Of a stretch of 64,000 bases of DNA, positions 33,279 to 41,355 are shown in pieces. A model generated the notes under the pieces. The model was given only the letters and a program-made list of their open reading frames with translations, was not told where the DNA came from and made no database searches. Origin of the DNA: Arthrobacter sp. zg-Y844 (GTDB lineage Bacteria > Actinomycetota > Actinomycetes > Actinomycetales > Micrococcaceae). Numbering within the stretch: position 1 is the first letter of the stretch; each line of letters starts with the position of its first letter. A program made the translations under genes and the position numbers. The stretch lies in NCBI RefSeq assembly GCF_024385465.1, contig NZ_JANFLS010000001.1, positions 744,001-808,000 on the forward strand, given 5' to 3'.

Positions 33279-33386
33279 CCGGGGTGGGGGCCTTCGAGTG
33301 GGCCGGGGTGGGGGCCTTCGGGTGGGAGTGGTGGACCGGGGTGGGGGCCTTCGAGTGGGCCGGGTGGGCCGGGGTGGGGGCCTTCG
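33279..33386. repeat. G-rich repeat, four copies of an 18-bp core
   Basis: The core CCGGGGTGGGGGCCTTCG occurs four times (33279, 33303, 33336, 33369), separated by GAGTGGG- and GGTGGG-type linkers. Each copy carries GGGG and GGGGG runs on the plus strand, so intermolecular or intramolecular G-quadruplexes are possible. In translation it gives only repetitive Pro/Gly/His- or Val/Gly-rich peptides, so it is not treated as a gene. Confidence 0.8.
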
Positions 33387-33412
33387 GAGTGCCGGCTTCC
33401 CAATAGGCCTCA

Positions 33413-33471
33413 CCTTCTGTACAGCTGATGCTGTCCGCCGAGGCCCCAGGCCGCATCAGCTGTACAGAAGG
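33413..33471. repeat. 59-bp hairpin element (type B, copy 1)
   Basis: Perfect 19-bp inverted arms (left arm CCTTCTGTACAGCTGATGC) separated by 21 bases. A second copy of the same total length and layout lies at 35962-36020. The ends contain TGTACAG. No gene can be read through it. Confidence 0.92.
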
Positions 33472-33598
33472 CAGCACCGATGGGCCAGCCCAACTGGATT
33501 CCCACACTCTCTGGGACCCTTGTGGCTGCGGTTGTCGTTCCAGGAACACCAGCCCCGCTGGATGGGATCTTCTCTGTGGCGGTTCAGCGGTTGGACCG
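33472..33598. other. Repeat-derived intergenic stretch without a gene
   Basis: Contains an imperfect large stem, with ATTCCCACA near 33498 facing GGATGGGAT near 33560 and GTTGTCGTTCC facing GGAACACCAGCC. The segment GCCCCGCTGGATGGGAT resembles, in reverse complement, ATCCCATCCGGTGGTGC at 56526. It therefore looks like a diverged copy of the hairpin found in the 56.5 kb duplication. Similarity is partial. Confidence 0.5.
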
Positions 33599-33659
33599 GT
33601 TCATAGTGCAGTTGGCGTCCTCTGGCCGGTCCAGAGGCAGCATCTACTGCACTATGAAC
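33599..33659. repeat. 61-bp hairpin element (type C)
   Basis: Perfect 14-bp outer arms (GTTCATAGTGCAGT / ACTGCACTATGAAC) with an inner perfect stem CCTCTGG/CCAGAGG. The left end keeps GTGCAGTTGGCG, roughly parallel to TGTACAGNTGATG of type B, although its outer sequence differs. Confidence 0.88.
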
Positions 33660-33675
33660 GTGCGGGCGGCGTCGG

Positions 33676-33760
33676 TTGTACAGATAACGGGGCTAAGCCT
33701 CGTCCGGTGTACAGATAACGGGGTTATTCGGCCGGCATAAGCCCGTTATCTGTACACCGG
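33676..33760. repeat. 57-bp hairpin (type A) plus a half-copy
   Basis: The complete hairpin at 33704-33760 has 24-bp arms with one mismatch (GGTGTACAGATAACGGGG within the left arm) and a 9-base loop rich in GGCCG. A left half-copy TTGTACAGATAACGGGGCTAA sits at 33676-33696 in direct orientation. The core ATAACGGGGTTAT recurs in the hairpins at 56639 and 56876 with a different outer stem. The hairpin could also end the transcript of the minus-strand gene at 33826. Confidence 0.9.
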
Positions 33761-33825
33761 ATTTACGGCAACCGATTCTTCGCGCCCCCGGCGACGAGGA
33801 TCCCTGCGCAGCGGGCGACGTCCGG

Positions 33826-34278
33826 TCAGTGCCGGAAACCGAAACGCCCATCGACAACGTCCGGCAGGGCAACCACACCCTGGCGGCCGGGCCTCGGAAG
33901 CCCGCGCTGCTTCCGCACTTTCGCGGCCCGGAATTCCTTTCGCGTCGCCGCGGCGAGCCGGAAAGAACAACCGAGCATCACCGCCACGAGAATCGCCGCG
34001 AGGACTCTCAAGATCCAGTCGTCTGACGGGAAAAGGCCAACACCGGCGAAAAAGAGAATGAATACGGCATACATGATGAGGAGGATCACCCCCCGCACCC
34101 AGGAAGTGGGGTGATCCGACGGCGGAGCACCGTCGGGTCGGAACCCGAGTTCATCCGAGGCGTAACTCTGCAGATTGCCAAACTCCGTCCGATGAAGGAA
34201 TCGCTTCTCCCCCCGGGCCAGGAGCCGCCGGTGCTCTGCGAAGACTTCCTCGTCGGTGAGCAGCCTGTTCATTGTCAT
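33826..34278 (-). CDS. Small two-helix membrane protein, unknown
   Basis: 150 residues. A soluble N-terminal part with LLTDEEVFAEHRRLLARGEKRFLHRTEFGNLQSY is followed by two helices at about residues 63-82 and 87-105 and a basic C-terminal tail KEFRAAKVRKQRGLPRPGRQG. I do not recognise a family. Start may be either of two Mets (MTMNRL). It lies beside the hairpin array. Confidence 0.65.
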   Translation of the reverse strand: MTMNRLLTDEEVFAEHRRLLARGEKRFLHRTEFGNLQSYASDELGFRPDGAPPSDHPTSWVRGVILLIMYAVFILFFAGVGLFPSDDWILRVLAAILVAVMLGCSFRLAAATRKEFRAAKVRKQRGLPRPGRQGVVALPDVVDGRFGFRH

Positions 34279-34372
34279 TCGTCCCCCATCGTTGTCTGCG
34301 TGAAGTTATTCGATCCGGATTTCCGCCGGCAAAGGAAAGCATCTTGAGGACGTTGATAAGGGCACGTCCAGA

Positions 34373-35815
34373 TCAGCCCTGCCGCACGCGGGACCGAAGC
34401 CGGGCAAGGACGTGCTCCTCGGCGTCGGGCCCTGCCTTGATGCCCGCCGGCACCCGGAAGAAGAAGACCAGGCCGACCACCCACCACGCAGCGAACAGCG
34501 CCCAAGGCTCAAGCCCCAACGCCGCCGGCATGCCGGGCATGTAGAGGCTGAACAGGGCCAGGCCGAAGACGGCGGCGGCAATACCGATGATGATGCCGCC
34601 GTTGCCGCGTCCGCCGATCCGCAGCGGACGGTCCATGGCCGGTTCGCGGCGGCGCAGGATGAGGAATGAAATCGCCACCAGGGTGTAGGCCAGCACGATG
34701 CTGGGCGCCCCGGAGTCCACCAGCCAGCCGAGCATCTCCGCGCCGCCGAACGGCGCGAGGAAACTCAGAGCCCCGATGAACAGCAGAGCGTTGTGCGGGG
34801 TGTGATACTTCGGATGCAGCCGGCCGAACCAGGCGGGGAGCATGCCTGAACGGGCGAGCGAATACATCAGCCGGGACGCACCCATCAGCAGCGAGTTCCA
34901 CGAGGTGAGGATGCCTGCGATGCCGCCGGCAATCAGGATCTTGGCCATGATGTCCGATCCGAACATGGCTCCGACGGCGTCCGCCGTCGCAATGTCCGTC
35001 TGCGCCAAGTCGCCGGCGGACATTGCCGACGAGGTGGTCAGCACCACCATGAGGTACCAGATGGTGGCGAGCACCACGGAGACCACCACGAGCTTGCCGA
35101 TCTGCTTGGCGGGGATGTTCACTTCCTCGGCGGACTGCGGAATAACGTCGAAGCCGATGAACAGGAAGGGCACCACCACCAGGACCGCGAAGAACCCGGT
35201 CATGCCGTTGTTGATCCACGGCTCCATGTTGGCCACGGACCCTCCGGTGAAGGACCCGGCAATCATCACCAGCCCGATGGCCAGCAGGAACAGCACCACG
35301 AAGGTCTGCACCACGCCCGCTTCCTTCACGCCGCGGATGTTGATCCAGGTGATGACGACGGCGGCAACCGCCCCTACCAGCGCCCAAGTCAGGTGCACAT
35401 CGAAGCCCGCCACGGTCCACAGGTGAATCTGGCTCAGGTCCGGGAAGATGTACTGCACCGTGCGGGGCAGGGCAACGGCTTCGAAGGCCACGATGGTCAC
35501 ATAGCCGCCGATGATGGCCCAGGATCCGATGAAGGACGTCCGCGGGCCCATGGCGCGCATGATGTAGTTGTGCTCGCCGCCGGCCTTGGGCATCGCCGCG
35601 CACAGCTCGGCGTAGGTCAGTCCGACCACCGCCATAATGACGCCGCCGGTCAGCATGGCCAGCACCGAGCCGAGCGTGCCGGCATTGATCAGCCAGTCGC
35701 CGGTGAGCACCACCCAGCCGAAACCGATCATTGCGCCGAACCCTAGGGCCAGGACGTCGATCCGGCCGAGGACTTTCTTGAGCGAGGGCTCGGTTTCGTG
35801 GAGCGAGGTTCCCAC
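34373..35815 (-). CDS. APC-family amino acid permease
   Basis: 480 residues, about 12 helices. Typical APC stretches are IDVLALGFGAMIGFGWVVLTGDWL at the unwound first helix, YAELCAAMPKAGGEHNYIMRAMGPRTSFIGSW and FLFIGFDVIPQSAEEVNIPAKQIGKL (the GFD/GFE position). The sequence is nearer the APA/ethanolamine-type carriers than the LAT branch, but substrate cannot be called. The start is GTG after GGAAAGGGG; the longer upstream frame is Arg/His-rich and lies in the promoter. Confidence 0.9.
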   Translation of the reverse strand: MGTSLHETEPSLKKVLGRIDVLALGFGAMIGFGWVVLTGDWLINAGTLGSVLAMLTGGVIMAVVGLTYAELCAAMPKAGGEHNYIMRAMGPRTSFIGSWAIIGGYVTIVAFEAVALPRTVQYIFPDLSQIHLWTVAGFDVHLTWALVGAVAAVVITWINIRGVKEAGVVQTFVVLFLLAIGLVMIAGSFTGGSVANMEPWINNGMTGFFAVLVVVPFLFIGFDVIPQSAEEVNIPAKQIGKLVVVSVVLATIWYLMVVLTTSSAMSAGDLAQTDIATADAVGAMFGSDIMAKILIAGGIAGILTSWNSLLMGASRLMYSLARSGMLPAWFGRLHPKYHTPHNALLFIGALSFLAPFGGAEMLGWLVDSGAPSIVLAYTLVAISFLILRRREPAMDRPLRIGGRGNGGIIIGIAAAVFGLALFSLYMPGMPAALGLEPWALFAAWWVVGLVFFFRVPAGIKAGPDAEEHVLARLRSRVRQG

Positions 35816-35961
35816 CCGGCACCCCTTTCCATGTCGTGCCGCCCTAAAGGGGCAAGTGATGACGCAGTGTGGACACGGAGAGTGGCTCCGGCTGCGTTGA
35901 CGGAAGAACAACGCTAATGCACTTTGTGTTCGCGGTCACATCTATACGTCACGGGGGCTCA

Positions 35962-36020
35962 CCTTGTGTACAGGTGATGCTGCTTGACCTGGTTCCAGGC
36001 GGCGTCACCTGTACAGAAGG
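35962..36020. repeat. 59-bp hairpin element (type B, copy 2)
   Basis: Same length (19+21+19) and layout as the copy at 33413. Left arm CCTTGTGTACAGGTGATGC pairs with the right arm with two mismatches. Where copy 1 has CAGCTGATGC/GCATCAGCTG, this copy has CAGGTGATGC/GCGTCACCTG, so the stem base changed on both sides together, which indicates conservation of pairing. It lies 147 bases upstream of the APC permease start, between that gene and doxX. Confidence 0.9.
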
Positions 36021-36064
36021 CGGCGCCCTGCGGGGTGTTCCTGCAGGATTTCCCGCTCACTGTG

Positions 36065-36190
36065 ATGGAGGTTGTGCGGGGACGACGCCGGGCACGGCGG
36101 CGGGAGAAGGAGAAGGCCCGGCTGCTGCAGGCGAAGGCGGCGGCTCGGGAAGAGAAACGCCGCGCCAGGATGCAACAGGCCGCGCCCTGA
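36065..36190 (+). CDS. Possible small basic peptide, 41 aa
   Basis: An ATG-started frame of 41 codons following hairpin B2: a strongly basic alpha-helical peptide (MEVVRGRRRARRREKEKARL, then repeated AREEKRRAR). About 40% of residues are Arg or Lys. No ribosome site is visible, and it converges on doxX with a 9-base gap. High-GC DNA readily gives Arg-rich false frames, so this is weak. Confidence 0.25.
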   Translation: MEVVRGRRRARRREKEKARLLQAKAAAREEKRRARMQQAAP

Positions 36191-36199
36191 CCCGCCGGG

Positions 36200-36658
36200 T
36201 TAGCCCTTCAGCGCCGCCCGCAGTTCCTTCCACGCCCCGGTGGACCACAGCGCCCACAGCACCAGCGGCGGCTGGAAGAACAGCCGCACCAGCCGGGCGC
36301 GGTCCGAATCCAGGCCGAACGCGTCCGTGTGGGTGACGTACTGGGAAATGTTGCCCGGGAAGATCCCGATAAAGAACGCCGCCGCGGCAAGCCCAACCGG
36401 CACCCGGCGTTTCCGCAGCAGGATCAGCGCCGCACCCAGGCTGATTTCGGCCACGCCGGAGAGCAGCACCACGGCATCCTCGTTCAGCGGAACCCAGTCC
36501 GGCACCTGCGCCTGGAACTCCTGCCGGGCGAAGGTCAGGTGCGAGGTCCCGGCGAAGGCCAGGAACGAACCGAGGGCAACGGCGCCGATGCGGCGGGGTT
36601 TCGACGTCGGCGGCGCGGGGCGGGAAGCAAGGGCAAGGACCTTCGAGATGGCAGACAT
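36200..36658 (-). CDS. DoxX-family membrane protein
   Basis: 152 residues with four helices of the DoxX/DoxD-like family: GAVALGSFLAFAGTSHLTFARQEFQAQVPDWVP, LLSGVAEISLGAALILL, VGLAAAAFFIGIFPGNISQYVTHTDAF. The GVAEISLGA helix is characteristic. Role in the family ranges from redox partner to unknown; nothing in the neighbourhood narrows it. Confidence 0.85.
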   Translation of the reverse strand: MSAISKVLALASRPAPPTSKPRRIGAVALGSFLAFAGTSHLTFARQEFQAQVPDWVPLNEDAVVLLSGVAEISLGAALILLRKRRVPVGLAAAAFFIGIFPGNISQYVTHTDAFGLDSDRARLVRLFFQPPLVLWALWSTGAWKELRAALKG

Positions 36659-36672
36659 GGTCCCGACGCTAA

Positions 36673-36700
36673 CACCCCTGCCCGGGCCGGGGCAGGGGTG
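36673..36700 (-). terminator. Terminator after the M20 amidohydrolase gene
   Basis: Perfect 11-bp stem (CACCCCTGCCC / GGGCAGGGGTG) with a 6-base GC loop, about 25 bases beyond the amidohydrolase stop on the minus strand and just upstream of doxX. Confidence 0.65.
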
Positions 36701-36724
36701 CAGTCAACGGCAGCTCAGCCCAGC

Positions 36725-37900
36725 TCAAGTCAGCCGGTTGTATGCCAGCTGCGCCAGAGCGGCGGCCTGGTCCCCCAGCACCGAGTCGTCAAAGACCACG
36801 CGCGGTGAATGGTTCCAGGCAGCGGTGACCGGATTGACCGCCGGCGGCGTCGCACCGAGGAAGATGAAGGTCCCGGGGACCTCGTTGAGCACCAGGGAGA
36901 AGTCCTCCGATCCCATCAGCGGGTCACGGGATTCCAGCACCCGGTCCTCGCCGAAGATCTCCCGCAGGCCGGTGACGGCTTCCCGCGTCCGGTCCGGATC
37001 GTTGCAGGTAACGGGGTAGCGGATGGTGAAGTCCACCTCCGCGCTGCAGCCGTGCGCGGCGGCAATGCCCTCGGCGAGCGCCTTGGACTCCACGATCACC
37101 CGGTCCAGGGATTCCTCCGAGAGGGTGCGGACCGAGGCGCCGAGGCTGGCGGTATCGGGAATGACGTTGATTGCCTCGCCGGCGGAAAGCTGGGTCACGG
37201 TGAGCACGATCGGGTCGAAGGCGGAAAACCGGCGCGTGGCCATGGTCTGCAGCGCCGTGGCGATTTCGGTCAGCGCGGGCACCGGATCAATGGCTGTCTG
37301 CGGCTGGGAGCTGTGCCCGCCGGAGCCCTTCACGGTGATTCTCAGTTCATTCGCGCCGGCCATCAGCGTGCCGGGCTTGGTGCGGAAGACTCCCAGCGGT
37401 CCGGGCCGGACGTGGATGCCGTAGGCGGCTACGGGACGATCCCCGGCGGCGTCGAGCACCCCCTCGTCGAGCATCAGACTTGCACCGTCGTGGCCCTCCT
37501 CCCCCGGCTGGAACATAAAGATCACGTTGCCGGAGAGGTCCTGCTGCTGGGCGCAGAGCAGCCGGGCGGCCCCCACCAGGCCCGCGACGTGCAGGTCATG
37601 CCCGCAGGCATGCATGGATCCGTTGGTGGAGGCATAGTCCAGATCGGTCAGTTCGCTCACCGGCAGCGCGTCCATGTCCCCGCGCAGCAGGACGGTCGGA
37701 CCGGGCTCGGCGCCGCGCAGCACGGCGACCACGGAGGTGGTCTTCACTCCCAGGGTGATTTCCAGGTCCAGCCCTTCGAGGGCGGCGAGGACCTTTTCCT
37801 GCGTCCGGGGCAGGTTGATCCCGGTCTCCGGATCCAGGTGCAGCTCCCGCCGCAGGGCCACCAGATCAGGCAGGATCGCCTGTGCTTCCTGTACAAACAT
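36725..37900 (-). CDS. M20-family amidohydrolase
   Basis: 391 residues of the M20D hippurate/IAA-amino-acid hydrolase type. Metal motifs visible: HACGHDLH (residues near 100), GEEGHDGA with the catalytic Glu, and MGSEDFS near the C-terminus. The dimerisation lid starts around ITVKGSGGHSSQPQ. It hydrolyses the amide bond of an N-acyl amino acid. Single gene ending in a terminator. Confidence 0.9.
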   Translation of the reverse strand: MFVQEAQAILPDLVALRRELHLDPETGINLPRTQEKVLAALEGLDLEITLGVKTTSVVAVLRGAEPGPTVLLRGDMDALPVSELTDLDYASTNGSMHACGHDLHVAGLVGAARLLCAQQQDLSGNVIFMFQPGEEGHDGASLMLDEGVLDAAGDRPVAAYGIHVRPGPLGVFRTKPGTLMAGANELRITVKGSGGHSSQPQTAIDPVPALTEIATALQTMATRRFSAFDPIVLTVTQLSAGEAINVIPDTASLGASVRTLSEESLDRVIVESKALAEGIAAAHGCSAEVDFTIRYPVTCNDPDRTREAVTGLREIFGEDRVLESRDPLMGSEDFSLVLNEVPGTFIFLGATPPAVNPVTAAWNHSPRVVFDDSVLGDQAAALAQLAYNRLT

Positions 37901-38066
37901 GCTTGAAGTCCTGTCATCTACGCTGATGGCCGGCTGCCGTTCGGACTGCCGCTACCTACGCAGTAAATCACTCCTTTCGCTCCAGCACAGGGGGGACGGC
38001 CCCAACCGCACCGGTTCCGGCCCGACGACGGCGGTGAACGGGGCTCCTGGCAAGGAGTGCGCTTCA

Positions 38067-38126
38067 TCCGCCGCAGGTCGTTCATCCCTGCGGCGGACCC
38101 CCTGCCCGCGGTGCAGCTCCTAGACT
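38067..38126 (+). promoter_or_regulatory. Inverted repeat and leaderless promoter of the sensor-exporter operon
   Basis: A perfect 11-bp inverted repeat TCCGCCGCAGG-N9-CCTGCGGCGGA occupies 38067-38097. A -10-like TAGACT lies at 38121-38126, seven bases before the kinase ATG, which has no clear ribosome site, so the mRNA is probably leaderless. There is no -35 hexamer, and the repeat abuts that position, as expected for a site of an activator such as the response regulator of the same operon. Confidence 0.6.
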
Positions 38127-38133
38127 GGGCACC

Positions 38134-39537
38134 ATGATCGAGACCATGGCCTTCGACACGGCCGCCGCCGGCCCGGCACGGAACGCACGGACCCGGCCCG
38201 GCTGGCTCGCCCGGCTCCCCTGGCGCACCGGGGAGGACTGGGAACGCCCGGGACCCACCCGCACGCAGCAGCGCCACGACGTCATCGGAACGATCATCCT
38301 GCTGCTGGTCTCCGCGCTCGTTATGGAGGTGAGCCGCGGCATCGGTGCCCTGGCCGGGGAAACCGGGCCCATCTGGTTCCAGCATCTGGCGCTGGCCCTG
38401 ATCATCCTGCCCCTGGTGGTGCGCCGACGATACCCGGTGGCCGTCATGCTGATCTGCAGCGCCGTGTTCCTGGGCCTGGGGCTGCTGGTGCCCATGGTCG
38501 CCACACAGACGAGCTTCCAGGCGGCCTATTTCGCCTCGCTCTACACCGCTGTGGCCTGGGCGAAGGACCGCCGGATACTCTGGCTCGGCACCACCGTGGT
38601 TATTGCCGTGATGGCACTGTGGGTGATCCTTTCCTTCACCGTCTCCTCCGCCTATGACGGCATGCTGGAACGGATCATGGAGGGCGATGACTCCTACCGC
38701 GGTTTCCTGCCGCCGCTGGCGTCCCTGGCCCTCTACAACCTGGCAATCAACGCCGCCTTCTTCGGCGGGGCCATCATGTTCGGCATGAGTGCCTGGCGCA
38801 GTGCGCACCAGCGCGAACTGCTGGTCAAACAGTCCGCCCAGCTGGAACTCCAGGCGACGGAACTGGCCCGGCAGGCGGTGCTGGATGAACGGCTGCGCAT
38901 CGCCCGGGAGCTGCACGACGTCGTCGCGCACCACATCGCGGTGATCGGCGTCCAGGCCGGCGCGGCCCGGCGGGTGCTGGAGAAGAAACCCGAGGCCACC
39001 GCGGGCGCCCTGCAGACCATTGAAGCCTCCTCCCGCGAAGCAGTGGAACAGATGCGGTCCCTGCTGGGCGTACTCCGCGCCGGTGAGGAACCGGGGTCGG
39101 AGTCCGACGGCGGCGCGCGGCGCACCCCGGAGCCCGGTCTGGCGGACCTCCCGGCCCTGGTGGCGGAGCACGAGCAGTTGGGCCTGTCCGTGTCGTATCA
39201 CCGGTCCGAAGATGTACCCGGCTCGCTGGACCGGGTCCCCGCACCGCTGGGCCTCTCGATTTACCGCACCGTCCAGGAGTCCCTCGCCAACGTCCGCCGG
39301 CACTCCACCGCAGGCTCCGCCGTCGTCGCCCTCCGCACGGGAACCACGGGGACCGGCAAGAGCTGGGTGGAGGTGGAGACCGTGGACAACGGCAGGCCGC
39401 GCACCGGCAGCACCGCCGGCTCCGGGTTCGGCATCCGGGGCATCCGGGAACGGGCAGACCTGCACGGCGGCACCACCGAAATCGGACCGCGGTCCGGCGG
39501 CGGCTGGCGCGTCCGGGTCCGGTTTCCGCTCCATTGA
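38134..39537 (+). CDS. Histidine kinase (HisKA_3 type)
   Basis: 467 residues: about five membrane helices in the first 230 residues, a coiled-coil linker (ELLVKQSAQLELQATELARQ), then the HisKA_3 dimerisation domain with the phospho-acceptor His in RIARELHDVVAHH near residue 260, and an HATPase domain ending SGFGIRGIRERADLHGG. This is the NarL-type/DesK-like kinase architecture. It pairs with the response regulator 70 bases downstream and, as in NatKR-type systems, with an ABC exporter, so it likely senses envelope stress or the exported compound. Confidence 0.93.
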   Translation: MIETMAFDTAAAGPARNARTRPGWLARLPWRTGEDWERPGPTRTQQRHDVIGTIILLLVSALVMEVSRGIGALAGETGPIWFQHLALALIILPLVVRRRYPVAVMLICSAVFLGLGLLVPMVATQTSFQAAYFASLYTAVAWAKDRRILWLGTTVVIAVMALWVILSFTVSSAYDGMLERIMEGDDSYRGFLPPLASLALYNLAINAAFFGGAIMFGMSAWRSAHQRELLVKQSAQLELQATELARQAVLDERLRIARELHDVVAHHIAVIGVQAGAARRVLEKKPEATAGALQTIEASSREAVEQMRSLLGVLRAGEEPGSESDGGARRTPEPGLADLPALVAEHEQLGLSVSYHRSEDVPGSLDRVPAPLGLSIYRTVQESLANVRRHSTAGSAVVALRTGTTGTGKSWVEVETVDNGRPRTGSTAGSGFGIRGIRERADLHGGTTEIGPRSGGGWRVRVRFPLH

Positions 39538-39607
39538 CCGTTACCGTGGTTGCCGAAGGCCGCATGCTGCGACCGGCAGAACTCCTTCGAAAGGGAAAAC
39601 GTAAGCA

Positions 39608-40366
39608 ATGGAACCGATCCGGGTCCTGCTGGCTGATGACCAGGCCCTGCTGCGGGCAGGCTTTGCCATGATGCTCTCCGTGGAGGACGAAATCGAGGTG
39701 GTGGGCCAGGCCGCCAACGGCGCCGAAGCGGTGGCATTTGCTGCGGCACACCCCGTGGACATCATCCTCATGGACGTGCAGATGCCGGTCCTGGACGGGA
39801 TCCGGGCCACCGAGCAGGTAGTGCAGGCCGGCACCGCGAAGGTCATCATCCTCACCACCTTTGAACGCGACGACTACCTTTTTGATGCCATCAGCGCCGG
39901 CGCCAGCGGCTTCCTGCTGAAGAACTCCGATCCGGATGACCTGGTGGCGGCGGTGCATGCCGTCGCCGGCGGACACGCGCTGCTGGCACCGGAAATGACG
40001 GTGCGGGTCATCGAACGCTTCGCCCGGCAGCTGCATGCCGAGGCCGCCGGTGCCGCTGCCCTGCCAACCGGCCACCCAACCGCTGCCCCGGCCACCGCCG
40101 TCGGAACCCGCCCGCCCTCGGGGTCCGCCCAGCAGCAGAAACTGCTGGACTCGCTGACCTCCCGCGAGCGCGAAGTGCTCGTGAATGTTGCCGCGGGCCG
40201 GAGCAATGCCGAGATCGCCGCGGGGATGTTCGTGGCCGAGGCGACCGTCAAGACCCATGTCTCCAACCTGCTGGGCAAGATCCAGGTCCGGGACCGGGTG
40301 CAGGCAGTGGTGTTCGCCTACGAGTCCGGCCTCATCCTCCCGGGGGACAAACCTGCCGCCGGCTGA
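39608..40366 (+). CDS. LuxR/NarL-family response regulator
   Basis: 252 residues. Receiver: acidic pair D10-D11 (LLADDQ), phospho-acceptor D56 (IILMDVQMP), conserved Thr in IILTTF. After a Pro/Ala-rich linker comes the LuxR helix-turn-helix: [43 protein letters not shown]. It is the partner of the upstream kinase and probably binds the inverted repeat at 38067. Confidence 0.94.
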   Translation: MEPIRVLLADDQALLRAGFAMMLSVEDEIEVVGQAANGAEAVAFAAAHPVDIILMDVQMPVLDGIRATEQVVQAGTAKVIILTTFERDDYLFDAISAGASGFLLKNSDPDDLVAAVHAVAGGHALLAPEMTVRVIERFARQLHAEAAGAAALPTGHPTAAPATAVGTRPPSGSAQQQKLLDSLTSREREVLVNVAAGRSNAEIAAGMFVAEATVKTHVSNLLGKIQVRDRVQAVVFAYESGLILPGDKPAAG

Positions 40367-40473
40367 CCCGGGAAGGTTCCATCCCGCGGCCGATCCGCCG
40401 TGCTGCTCTTTTGCCTAAGCTCGAAGCAGAAGTTCATCACTAGGCCCGGCCTCTTCCGGGGAAGGAGCAGCAC

Positions 40474-41355
40474 ATGCTGCAGGTCCGCAATCTCACCCGA
40501 CGCTTCGGGGACAAAACCGCCGTCGACGACGTCACGTTCGACATTCCGTCCGGCCGTATGACCGGCTTCGTGGGTGCAAACGGCGCCGGCAAGACCACCA
40601 CCATGCGCATGGTCATGGGAGTCCTGACCGCCACGTCCGGCGAAGTGCTGCTGGACGGGTCCCCCGTGACCGCCGCCCAGCGCGCCCAGTTCGGGTACAT
40701 GCCCGAAGAACGCGGCCTCTACCCCAAGCAGCCAATCATCGACCAGCTGGTCTACCTCGGCCAGCTGCACCGGATGAGCCAGTCCTCTGCCCGCCGCGAG
40801 GCAATGGAACTGCTGGACCGGTTTAACCTGGCCGACAGGAGCAAGGACAAGCTCGAATCGCTCTCCCTGGGCAACCAGCAGCGCGTGCAGATCGCCGCCT
40901 CGCTGCTGCACCGGCCCACCGCCCTGATCCTGGACGAGCCGTTCTCCGGGCTGGACCCCGTCGCCGTCGACTCCATGGTGGAGCTGCTGCGCGAACGCAC
41001 CGCCGCCGGTGTGCCGGTCCTGTTCTCCAGCCACCAGCTGGACCTGGTGGACCGGCTCTGCGACAACCTGGTGGTCCTGCAGGGCGGCCGCCTCATGGCC
41101 GCCGGCACCGGCGACGAGCTGCGCGCCACGGCACCCCGCCGGCACCGCATCACTGTCTCCCCCGACGCCGGCTGGCTGCGCGAGGAAACCGGGCTCACCG
41201 TCATCGACGTCGCCGGCCCCTCCGCACTCGTGGAGTTCGACGACGACGCCCATGCCCAGCGCACCCTGGCCGCCGCCCTCTCCCGCGGCACGGTACAGGA
41301 ATTTGCCCCCATCCGTCCGTCCCTGAGCGACATCTACCGTGAGGTGACAGCATGA
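40474..41355 (+). CDS. ABC exporter ATP-binding protein (NatA-like)
   Basis: 293 residues. Walker A GANGAGKTT, Q-loop QFGYMPEERGLYPKQ, signature LSLGNQQR, Walker B LILDEP, and H-loop SSHQLDLVDRL. The C-terminal 70 residues are the NatA-type extension. It shares ATGA with the permease start. It follows AAGGAG. It energises NatB-like export of sodium, an antibiotic or a peptide. Confidence 0.92.
   Translation: MLQVRNLTRRFGDKTAVDDVTFDIPSGRMTGFVGANGAGKTTTMRMVMGVLTATSGEVLLDGSPVTAAQRAQFGYMPEERGLYPKQPIIDQLVYLGQLHRMSQSSARREAMELLDRFNLADRSKDKLESLSLGNQQRVQIAASLLHRPTALILDEPFSGLDPVAVDSMVELLRERTAAGVPVLFSSHQLDLVDRLCDNLVVLQGGRLMAAGTGDELRATAPRRHRITVSPDAGWLREETGLTVIDVAGPSALVEFDDDAHAQRTLAAALSRGTVQEFAPIRPSLSDIYREVTA

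Noticed and set aside
33005-33403. Minus-strand frame with PEGPHPGP-type repeats over the G-rich block
   Set aside because: The repeat arises from the DNA repeat itself; the frame runs into the first permease gene and has no ribosome site.
33400-33770. CRISPR-like array
   Set aside because: Units differ in length and sequence, are hairpins rather than repeat-spacer, and no cas gene is near.
33400-36020. Insertion sequence remnant
   Set aside because: No transposase fragment, no terminal inverted repeats bounding a gene-sized segment. A small non-autonomous element remains possible and is reported as a finding.
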